From NCBI GenBank assembly GCA_937983085.1, contig CALJKZ010000633.1, forward strand, positions 1 through 7,491: a stretch of DNA of 7,491 nucleotides, read 5' to 3'. A program made the translations under genes and the position numbers. Source of the DNA: an uncultured Gemmatimonadales bacterium (GTDB taxonomy: Bacteria > Gemmatimonadota > Gemmatimonadetes > Longimicrobiales > Gaopeijiaceae). The notes below the pieces were generated by a model. The model searched no databases, had not been told where the DNA came from, and saw nothing but the letters and a program-made list of their open reading frames with translations. Positions 1-4,908 of this stretch are shown in pieces. Numbering within the stretch: the stretch's first letter is position 1; every line of letters starts with the position of its first letter.

Positions 1-439
1 CCCCGCCGTGCTCGTGCCGGGCAACGGGGAGTCCTACGCGGAGCTGGACGCGGCATGTGCGGCCTGGGACGACGCCTACGTCCTCCATGGAACCGGGTGC
101 GACATCGAAGGCGTGAGCTTCTGGGGCCTCGGCGGCGCGGTCCCGGTCACACCGTTCGGCGCGTGGAGCTACGACTTCACCGAGGAGCAGGCCCGCTCGC
201 TCCTCGCCGGGTGTCCGAACGGCGCGGTTCTCGTCACCCACTCGCCGCCCTACGGCCACGTGGATACGACGGGCGGGGATGAGCACCTGGGGAGTCGTTC
301 CGTCGTCGAGACCATCGAGTCGGCACGCCCCCGCCTCGTGGTCTGCGGTCACATCCACGCGTGCTGGGAGCAGAAATCGGCGCTGGGCGACACCCCCATC
401 GTCAACGCAGGACCGCAGGGGGTCGTAGTCGAGCTCTGA
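1..439 (+). CDS. Calcineurin-like metallophosphoesterase, C-terminal part (5' end outside window)
   Basis: The frame is open to the left edge (first complete codon at base 2) and ends at TGA 437-439, so this is the last ~145 residues of a longer protein; the GTG at base 8 is not a credible start because it lies inside a motif. Visible motifs, numbered from base 2: VPGNGE at 5-10 (the GNH[DE] motif), VLVTHSPPYGH at 76-86 with the motif IV His, and CGHIH at 115-119 (the GHxH motif), followed by IVNAGP. The N-terminal DxH and GDxxD metal motifs lie outside the window. The THSPP-GH spacing resembles MPPED/COG2129-type phosphoesterases, which are dinuclear-metal hydrolases of phosphoester bonds; the substrate cannot be predicted. 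The usual catalytic His of GNHE is Gly here; related proteins with GNCD or similar exist, so this does not prove inactivity. Probably cytoplasmic. The fold is confident, the subfamily is not. Confidence 0.85.
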   Translation, partial: PAVLVPGNGESYAELDAACAAWDDAYVLHGTGCDIEGVSFWGLGGAVPVTPFGAWSYDFTEEQARSLLAGCPNGAVLVTHSPPYGHVDTTGGDEHLGSRSVVETIESARPRLVVCGHIHACWEQKSALGDTPIVNAGPQGVVVEL

Positions 440-497
440 CCCACGCCGGTGACGCGCGCCTCGCGTCTACCGTTCCTCGACGAGCATTGTCGGGCCT

Positions 498-544
498 CGG
501 CCCAAAGGACGTGGCCCTCGTGGCACCGTAGCCCTCTTGGGCCG
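498..544. repeat. Inverted repeat downstream of the phosphoesterase gene
   Basis: CGGCCCAA at 498-505 is a perfect inverted match to TTGGGCCG at 537-544, with a 31-base interior. A smaller GGGC-CTCG-GCCC hairpin (492-503) overlaps the left arm. The bases that follow (TCACCTTCTT) are only weakly T-rich, so this could be a poor terminator for the phosphoesterase gene or a chance structure in GC-rich DNA. Confidence 0.3.
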
Positions 545-572
545 TCACCTTCTTGCGCCGGCGCCCTAACTT

Positions 573-596
573 AAACAATGTTTCTAAACATTGTTT
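573..596. promoter_or_regulatory. Perfect palindrome, putative PadR operator
   Basis: Eleven-base arms (AAACAATGTTT at 573-583 and AAACATTGTTT at 586-596) are separated by CT. Two further pairs (572/598 and 570/599, TT..A and C..G) match after a one-base mismatch. The AT-rich island stands out in very GC-rich DNA and sits 66 bases before the padR ATG. PadR-family regulators bind dyads with ATGT and ACAT half-sites, both present here (6 bases apart; 8 is more usual in Firmicutes). PadR genes are commonly autoregulated, so an operator for the padR-permease unit is the natural inference. Confidence 0.65.
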
Positions 597-602
597 TAGA
601 AT
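597..602 (+). promoter_or_regulatory. Candidate -10 box for padR-permease transcription
   Basis: TAGAAT matches TATAAT at five of six positions and directly abuts the right arm of the palindrome. No convincing -35 element lies 16-18 bases upstream; that stretch is inside the palindrome itself. If this is the promoter, bound regulator would cover the -35/spacer region, consistent with repression. The location is an inference from consensus matching only. Confidence 0.3.
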
Positions 603-606
603 ACTC

Positions 607-624
607 GCCGGGCCGGGGCCCGGC
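607..624. repeat. GC-only palindrome in the presumed padR leader
   Basis: GCCGGGCC (607-614) and GGCCCGGC (617-624) are perfect inverted copies separated by GG. If the -10 box at 597-602 is used, the transcript would begin at or just after the left arm. It could be a 5' stabilising hairpin or a second dyad, or reflect local base composition. Confidence 0.35.
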
Positions 625-648
625 CGGGTAGTGTGCGCGAACCGTGTC

Positions 649-655
649 GGGAGGA
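649..655 (+). promoter_or_regulatory. Ribosome binding site that decides the padR start
   Basis: GGGAGGA ends six bases before ATG 662. It lies downstream of the alternative in-frame GTG at 644, which has no purine-rich stretch in front of it, so ATG 662 is preferred. Confidence 0.6.
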
Positions 656-661
656 CGCAGG

Positions 662-994
662 ATGGGGGGACGTGACTATCTGGGTGAGTTCGAGCTGGTC
701 GTGCTGCTGGCCCTCGCCCGCCTTGGCCCCGGGGCGTACGGCGCCTCCATCCACGCCGAGATCCTCGATCGGACGGGGCGCGACGTCTCCATTCCCTCGG
801 TCTACGTGACCCTGAAGCGGATGGAGAAGAAGGGCCTCGTGATCTCGTCGGTGGGCGACTCCGACGCCGATGTGGCGCGCCCCACGCGCAACTATCGCCT
901 GACCGACGAGGGTCGAGGCGCCGTCGAGCGATCTCGGGTTCTCTTCGAGAGCCTCTGGGACGGCGTTTCCCTCACCGAGGGGGCGGGACCATGA
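662..994 (+). CDS. PadR-family transcriptional regulator
   Basis: 110 residues from ATG 662 (116 from GTG 644), the usual length of a single PadR domain. The protein has a winged-helix N-terminal half: helix YLGEFELVVLLALARLG, then YGASIHAEI, the recognition-helix region SIPSVYVTLKRMEKKGLV (roughly residues 38-55), and the wing ending in RNYRLTDEGRGAVER. The VYVTLKRMEKKGLV string corresponds to the PadR hallmark LYPTLHRLEEKGLI. A short C-terminal helix follows, as in small PadR proteins that dimerise through it. PadR proteins are DNA-binding repressors, often autoregulatory and ligand-responsive; no ligand can be inferred. The stop TGA 992-994 overlaps the permease ATG at 991, so the two are probably translationally coupled. 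This pairing is a recurrent arrangement in genomes rich in ADOP permeases. The palindrome at 573-596 is the likely target site. Confidence 0.92.
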   Translation: MGGRDYLGEFELVVLLALARLGPGAYGASIHAEILDRTGRDVSIPSVYVTLKRMEKKGLVISSVGDSDADVARPTRNYRLTDEGRGAVERSRVLFESLWDGVSLTEGAGP

Positions 995-3636
995 CGGAGC
1001 ACCCGACGGGCGGCCCTCGGCACTCCGGAAAGGGGCGGCGCTCGAACGGTGCCCGCCCGTCCGCCCTCGCCCGTTTCGTCGCTGCCCTCGGCGTGTATCG
1101 TGAAGACCGCCCCGCCGCCCTCGCGGACCTGGCGGAGCGATTCCTCGCGGTTGTGTCGGAACGCGGTGAGGGGGCGGCGCGGCGATGGTATTGGTGGCAG
1201 GCGCTGCGAGGGATCGGCCATCGCCTCGTTCCCGATTTCGACCTCCTGAGCCGGAAGAGCTGGGAAGGGATCTGGGGCGACGCGCGACTTCGTGGACGCA
1301 TGCTCCTCCGCCGGCCGGTGTACTCCTTCGGCGTGCTCGGTACACTGGCCCTGGGCCTGGCGTCGGCCACCGTTGTGGGTTCGCTGGCGTGGACCGTCTG
1401 GTTGTCGCCACTACCGTTCCCGGATCCCGACCGGGTAGTGCGCCGCCGCGAATTCGAACCGCCGGATCCAGAGGCCGGTCCGGCGGCGGAAGCGGCTCGG
1501 TGGCGCCTGTCGCCACCCCTCCTCGAAGATCTGCGCGATCGCGATTGGACCACGGTCAGCGCGGTGGCCGGCGTCGCTCGCAATGCCTTCGATTGGCAGC
1601 GTGACGGTGAACTCAGCCGGGTCACGGGAATCTCCGTCTCGCCGGAGTTCTTCGAGATCACCGCGGTGCGCCCTCTCCACGGGCGGCTCATCGGTGACGA
1701 CCCGGACGCCCTGGAGGTGGTGCTCACCAACGAGCTGTGGACTCGGGCGTATGGCGCCGATCCGTCGGTGGTGGGACGCGAGACGATGATGCTGAACGGC
1801 GAGCCCTTCGCCATCGTCGGCGTCGTCGACTTGCCATCGCCGTACCCGGGACCAGGCGATGTGCTCGTCCCCCTTTCCTGGTCTGAGGAGCAGCTGGCCG
1901 CGGGCATGCGCGGGGCTCGCTACCTGGACGTCATCGCCCGGGTGAGGCCGACCTCTGCCGTTTCCGATGCCGCCGATGAGATGGCACGGATCATCGAGGA
2001 GACCGGCCGGGTCCATCCGAACCATGCCGGATGGAGTGGCGACGCCGCGGTCCTGGGCGACGAGCTCATGGAGCCGTACCGCGGGGTACTGGCCATGCTC
2101 CTCGCCGCTGGCGTGACGTTCCTCCTCCTCGCCGTGGTGAACGTGGGAGGCTTGGTCACGGCCCGGAGCGTGGAGGCCGGCGACGACCGAGGGGTCCGTC
2201 TGGCCGTGGGTGCGTCCCACGGCAGACTCATGCGGGAAAGCGTGGTGGAGAGCACGCTCCTCAGCGCGTCGGCCGGACTTGTGGCTTTGGGGCTGGCCCA
2301 GTGGCTGCTGCCGGCCGTGAAGCGCCTGGTGCCCGCCGACGTCCCACGGGTGGAGCTTGTGGAGTTGGCCTGGCCCGGCGCCCTCCTCGTCATGGGCATC
2401 GCCATCGCCTCGGGGATCTTCATCGGAGCCGTGTCCCACACCGTCGCCCAGCGCACACCCGTGAGCGCCCGTCGGAGCAGGGGAGGGACGGCACGGGCTG
2501 GTGGCCGTAACGCCGTCGTGGCCGGCCAGGTCGCGTTGACCGTGCTCCTCGCCAGCGCCGGAGCGGGCGTACTGGCGACATCGGTACGGCTCCAGAGGGT
2601 CGACCTGGGGTTCGAGCCCGACGGGGTCTCGTCGACGCATGTGATGCTCAGCTCGCAACGGTATCCAGGTAAGGATGTCCGACGCCTCTTCTGGCGGAAC
2701 CTCCTCGATGAGATGGACGGACGCGGCCTCACCGCATCCTTCGCCACGAGCCCGCCCATGGCCGGCGTGAACATGCCGTGGGGATATCGCATCGAGGCCA
2801 CCGACGACCAATACTTCGCCCAGTACCACATCGTCAGTCCCGACTATTTCTCGATCATCGGCATCGAGCTCCTCGACGGGCGAACGTTCACGACAGCCGA
2901 CGACGAGAACTCGCCCGGCGTCGTGGTGGTCAACGAAGTGTTGGCTCGGGAGCACTTCCCCGAGGGCGACGCGGTAGGTCGGCGGATCCAGGTCGTTGCC
3001 GCGGAGAAGACGATCGTCGGGGTCGTCGAAGGCGCCCGGCACTTCGGGCCCGACCAGGACATCCCGCCAGAGATCTACGCCCCGTACGGCCAGGATCCCT
3101 GGCCCCACGCGCAGATCATCGTTTCCGGCGACCCCGCCGACATGGCGGGAGTTGTGGCGTCCGTCGCCGATGCCGTCGATCCCAACCTGGGACTGCCTCC
3201 CCTGGGGTCCTACGATCGCTTCGTTACCGAGTGGTTTGCCGGTCTCCGTCTCCAGTTGGTCATCGTCGGCATCCTCTCCACCCTCGGTACCCTCCTGGCC
3301 ACGCTAGGCCTCTACGCCCTGGTGGCGTACCGGGTGAGTGCGCGACGGCGCGAGATCGGCGTCCGGCTGGCTCTGGGAGCTTCGGCCTCACGGGTGTTCG
3401 GTAGCGTGGTCCGCCATGGGCTTACCGTGACCGCGGTCGGGCTGGCCGTGGGCCTCGGCGTCTGGTACGCCACGGGTCCGGTGACCCGCGCATGGCTTGG
3501 GGACGGCGAACCCGAAAATGCCTGGATCCCCCTCCTCGTCGCGGTGGCGGTGGCAGCCACATGTGCCCTCGCGACGGCCCTTCCCGCCAGAGGATCCGTG
3601 CGAGTCGACCCCGCCCGGACGTTGAGAGAAGAGTAG
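991..3636 (+). CDS. ADOP-type orphan ABC transporter permease (two MacB-PCD/FtsX halves)
   Basis: 881 residues; ATG 991 overlaps the padR stop and follows GAGGGGG (977-983). Order: residues 25-75 form a charged prefix with RRWYWWQALRGIG, like the permease prefix domain of this class; LRGRMLLRRPVYSFGVLGTLALGLA (about 100-124) leads into TM1 (111-136); a MacB-like periplasmic domain spans about 145-360; TMs lie near 365-392, 418-440 and 460-484. The second half repeats this: TM near 508-531, a second periplasmic domain about 540-745, then TMs near 754-780, 808-828 and 846-866. Both halves carry the FtsX signature (GVRLAVGASHGRL at 401-413, EIGVRLALGASASRVF at 788-803). Family knowledge: MacB/FtsX-type permeases are mechanotransmission proteins working with a separate ATPase; acidobacterial 'duplicated orphan permeases' lack an adjacent one, as here. 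The substrate is unknown. The frame is intact with no missing segment. An inner-membrane location is confident. Confidence 0.93.
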   Translation: MTEHPTGGPRHSGKGRRSNGARPSALARFVAALGVYREDRPAALADLAERFLAVVSERGEGAARRWYWWQALRGIGHRLVPDFDLLSRKSWEGIWGDARLRGRMLLRRPVYSFGVLGTLALGLASATVVGSLAWTVWLSPLPFPDPDRVVRRREFEPPDPEAGPAAEAARWRLSPPLLEDLRDRDWTTVSAVAGVARNAFDWQRDGELSRVTGISVSPEFFEITAVRPLHGRLIGDDPDALEVVLTNELWTRAYGADPSVVGRETMMLNGEPFAIVGVVDLPSPYPGPGDVLVPLSWSEEQLAAGMRGARYLDVIARVRPTSAVSDAADEMARIIEETGRVHPNHAGWSGDAAVLGDELMEPYRGVLAMLLAAGVTFLLLAVVNVGGLVTARSVEAGDDRGVRLAVGASHGRLMRESVVESTLLSASAGLVALGLAQWLLPAVKRLVPADVPRVELVELAWPGALLVMGIAIASGIFIGAVSHTVAQRTPVSARRSRGGTARAGGRNAVVAGQVALTVLLASAGAGVLATSVRLQRVDLGFEPDGVSSTHVMLSSQRYPGKDVRRLFWRNLLDEMDGRGLTASFATSPPMAGVNMPWGYRIEATDDQYFAQYHIVSPDYFSIIGIELLDGRTFTTADDENSPGVVVVNEVLAREHFPEGDAVGRRIQVVAAEKTIVGVVEGARHFGPDQDIPPEIYAPYGQDPWPHAQIIVSGDPADMAGVVASVADAVDPNLGLPPLGSYDRFVTEWFAGLRLQLVIVGILSTLGTLLATLGLYALVAYRVSARRREIGVRLALGASASRVFGSVVRHGLTVTAVGLAVGLGVWYATGPVTRAWLGDGEPENAWIPLLVAVAVAATCALATALPARGSVRVDPARTLREE

Positions 3637-3640
3637 TGTC

Positions 3641-3742
3641 ATGAAACAGCGGGGCGTATCTTCGCGTAAGACCCATCGGACGCTCCGCAGTGCGGTGCGC
3701 GCGACAGTCGGGGATCAGGCGGAGACAGGGAGACGAAAATGA
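3641..3742 (+). CDS. Possible 33-residue basic small ORF
   Basis: ATG 3641 opens a 33-codon frame ending in TGA 3740-3742, which overlaps the next gene's ATG (3739) in the ATGA pattern also used by padR and the permease. The predicted peptide is Arg/Lys-rich with no hydrophobic segment. A purine stretch (GAGAAGAG, 3625-3632) lies eight bases upstream. Against it: a short length expected by chance, unremarkable codon use and no recognisable family. It could serve as a leader ORF coupling the permease to the membrane protein, or be non-coding. Confidence 0.2.
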   Translation: MKQRGVSSRKTHRTLRSAVRATVGDQAETGRRK

Positions 3743-3963
3743 TGAGGTTCGCGGCGGGGCTCACAGCTACCGGAATCATCGGCTTCCTCCTGCTCGAAGC
3801 CCTCAAGATCCTCATGGTGCCCATCACGGCATGGGTCATGGGCCTTCTGGCCATGGCGCTGAAGATCCTGCTCGTCGGACTTGCCGTCGCGGTGGCCGTG
3901 GGTGCGGTAGGACTGGGGGTCTATGTATACCGACGCACCCAGAGGGCCGGTGCCGACGCCTGA
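3739..3963 (+). CDS. Small two-helix membrane protein, function unknown
   Basis: 74 residues; ATG 3739 (or the adjacent ATG 3742) follows AGGGAG at 3727-3732. The sequence is almost entirely hydrophobic from residue 4 to 64, then ends in a basic tail (YRRTQRAGADA). Two membrane segments are likely, about 5-28 and 33-62. An internal near-repeat with a 19-residue period is visible: ALKILMV at 21-27 and ALKILLV at 40-46, each placing one Lys within a hydrophobic run, which may mark amphipathic or membrane-edge helices. The C-terminal segment is rich in Gly, Val and Ala. The basic tail after TM2 suggests a cytoplasmic C-terminus by the positive-inside rule. It lies 102 bases after the permease on the same strand, and a terminator follows at 4107-4131, so it may be the last gene of the padR-permease transcript. 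I do not recognise a family; a small accessory subunit is only a guess. Confidence 0.72.
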   Translation: MMRFAAGLTATGIIGFLLLEALKILMVPITAWVMGLLAMALKILLVGLAVAVAVGAVGLGVYVYRRTQRAGADA

Positions 3964-4001
3964 GCCTGAAGCCGCCTGACTCTCGGCCTCCCCACGCTGT
4001 C

Positions 4002-4016
4002 GCTCCCGATGGGAGC
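4002..4016 (+). repeat. Short perfect hairpin after the small membrane protein gene
   Basis: GCTCCC (4002-4007), loop GAT, GGGAGC (4011-4016): a six-pair stem with a three-base loop 39 bases after the stop at 3963. The following bases (CCCGGTGCTCTTCTCC) do not form a clean T-run, so a terminator role is doubtful; an RNA 3'-end stabiliser is possible. Confidence 0.3.
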
Positions 4017-4079
4017 CCCGGTGCTCTTCTCCGTAGCCGCCGAATTCACAACGTTTAAGGGCTCGCGGTTGTCCCTGTA

Positions 4080-4101
4080 GTTGTCGGCCGACTCCGACAA
4101 C
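4080..4101 (+). repeat. Stem-loop immediately before the terminator
   Basis: GTTGTCGG (4080-4087) and CCGACAAC (4094-4101) form a perfect eight-pair stem around a six-base loop, five bases before the terminator stem. A second GTTGTC at 4068-4073 could compete for GACAAC (4096-4101), allowing two alternative folds. It may be part of a composite terminator, an attenuator or a protein-binding dyad; the sequence does not decide between these. Confidence 0.4.
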
Positions 4102-4106
4102 GTCCC

Positions 4107-4131
4107 GCCTCCCGAAACGGAGGCTTCTTTT
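4107..4131 (+). terminator. Rho-independent terminator
   Basis: The all-complementary stem GCCTCC (4107-4112) / GGAGGC (4119-4124) with loop CGAAAC is followed at once by TTCTTTT (4125-4131) and then CGTT. The T-run is present only in the plus direction, so it ends transcripts coming from the permease and small-membrane-protein side. It lies just 19 bases before the TTG start of the next gene, which therefore needs its own promoter very close by or regulated read-through. Confidence 0.75.
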
Positions 4132-4150
4132 CGTTCCCCCGGTTCTGACC

Positions 4151-4825
4151 TTGGATACATCGTCACTGCGTCCGTCGCATCTCAAACTCTTGCTCGTGGC
4201 GATCGCCCTCATGGCGTCGCTCGTCCGCGCGCCGAGCGTGGCCGGCCAGGAGGCCGTCCGCCTCTCCGCCGGCGACTCTATCCGCGTCGACAGAGAGATC
4301 GTCGGACGCATCCTCTCCATCACCGGCCCCACGATCACGGTGGTGAGCAGGGAAGCGCCTCGGTGCCGCGCCGGCGAGATGCACGGTGACCGCCCCATCT
4401 GTGATCCGGCGCCCTTGGTACGGCACACGATGGACCTCGGCGATGTCGTCGTCGAACAGCGAGCCCAGAAGTCCCACCTGATGCTTCGGACCTTCGCCGG
4501 CGGGATTCTCGGGGCGGGAGCGTTCGGCGCGGCCGGGTACTTCATCGGGCCGAGCATCGGCTTCGGTGAGGTGGAGGGTTGTCTCATCAACAGCTCCAAC
4601 ATCTCGTGCAAGACGGGGGAGCCGCGGACCACGCAGGAAGACATCGATCGCCGCCAGAAGGCTTCCGATCAGAAATGGGGCGCCATCTTCTTCGGTGTCA
4701 TCGGTGGCACGGCCACGGCGATCCTCGTCAATAAGCTTTCCGTCGGTTGGGTCCGGGTCGAACCCATTCTCTCCGCCGGTGAGGAAGACCCGTGGGGACT
4801 GAGCGTGACCATCCCCGCCCGCTGA
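4151..4825 (+). CDS. Exported or membrane-anchored protein of unknown function
   Basis: 224 residues from TTG 4151. This start is chosen because residues 1-31 make a complete signal peptide: basic n-region with K12, hydrophobic core LLLVAIALMASLV (13-25), and a c-region ending RAPSVA before GQEA. The next Met (ATG 4211) would remove the basic n-region and most of the core. No good ribosome binding site precedes TTG. The mature part begins with a beta-rich stretch (SIRVDREIVGRILSITGPTI, about 42-61), a Cys-bearing insertion (CRAGEMHGDRPIC, about 75-87) and a strand DLGDVVVEQR. Then comes a glycine-rich hydrophobic segment (about 115-137, with GGILGAGAFGAAGYFIG), a loop with two Cys, a second hydrophobic segment (about 176-193, GAIFFGVIGGTATAILV) and a final strand WVRVEPI. 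The pattern of a small SH3-like beta domain followed by a glycine-zipper hairpin occurs in uncharacterised envelope proteins of related bacteria; that comparison is from memory. Function is not recognised. Confidence 0.75.
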   Translation: MDTSSLRPSHLKLLLVAIALMASLVRAPSVAGQEAVRLSAGDSIRVDREIVGRILSITGPTITVVSREAPRCRAGEMHGDRPICDPAPLVRHTMDLGDVVVEQRAQKSHLMLRTFAGGILGAGAFGAAGYFIGPSIGFGEVEGCLINSSNISCKTGEPRTTQEDIDRRQKASDQKWGAIFFGVIGGTATAILVNKLSVGWVRVEPILSAGEEDPWGLSVTIPAR

Positions 4826-4843
4826 GGCCATTCCTCGCGCTGG

Positions 4844-4879
4844 GGCCCCGCCGCACCCTGAGGCCCCGCCGCACGCTGA
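4844..4879 (+). repeat. 18-bp tandem duplication upstream of the hydrolase gene
   Basis: Two adjacent 18-base units beginning GGCCCCGCCGCAC (4844-4861 and 4862-4879) differ at one base (C4857 versus G4875). They lie just after the stop of the preceding gene. In the extended reading of the hydrolase frame they would encode repeated RRTLRP, an unlikely N-terminus, which supports a downstream start. Confidence 0.7.
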
Positions 4880-4896
4880 GGTCTCGCGTCGTCGCG

Positions 4897-4903
4897 GTGA
4901 GGG
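4897..4903 (+). promoter_or_regulatory. Ribosome binding site favouring GTG 4909
   Basis: GTGAGGG ends five bases before GTG 4909, and translation from there gives a compact signal peptide. The GTG at 4897 lacks a well-spaced purine run. The far upstream GTG at 4792 has GAGGA (4781-4785), but starting there adds 39 Arg-rich residues. Confidence 0.45.
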
Positions 4904-4908
4904 CGCGG

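Noticed and set aside
644..661. GTG 644 as the padR start
   Set aside because: It lies upstream of the only good ribosome binding site (649-655) and lacks one of its own; the extra six residues are not part of the PadR domain.
596..1516. Long minus-strand frame opposite padR and the start of the permease
   Set aside because: Arg/Pro/Gly-rich low-complexity translation typical of the antisense frame in GC-rich genes; the plus strand has recognised domains throughout.
1411..3108. 565-codon minus-strand frame inside the permease gene
   Set aside because: No recognisable domain, His/Asp/Gly-rich antisense composition, fully covered by the permease CDS with its FtsX signatures.
4045..4081. TTCACA (4045-4050) as a -35 box for the TTG gene
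   Set aside because: No -10-like hexamer at 16-18 bases spacing, and a transcript starting there would run into the intrinsic terminator before the start codon.
3715..4644. Minus-strand frame spanning the small membrane protein, the terminator and the TTG gene
   Set aside because: It crosses the intrinsic terminator and opposes two plausible plus-strand genes with ribosome binding site or signal-peptide evidence.
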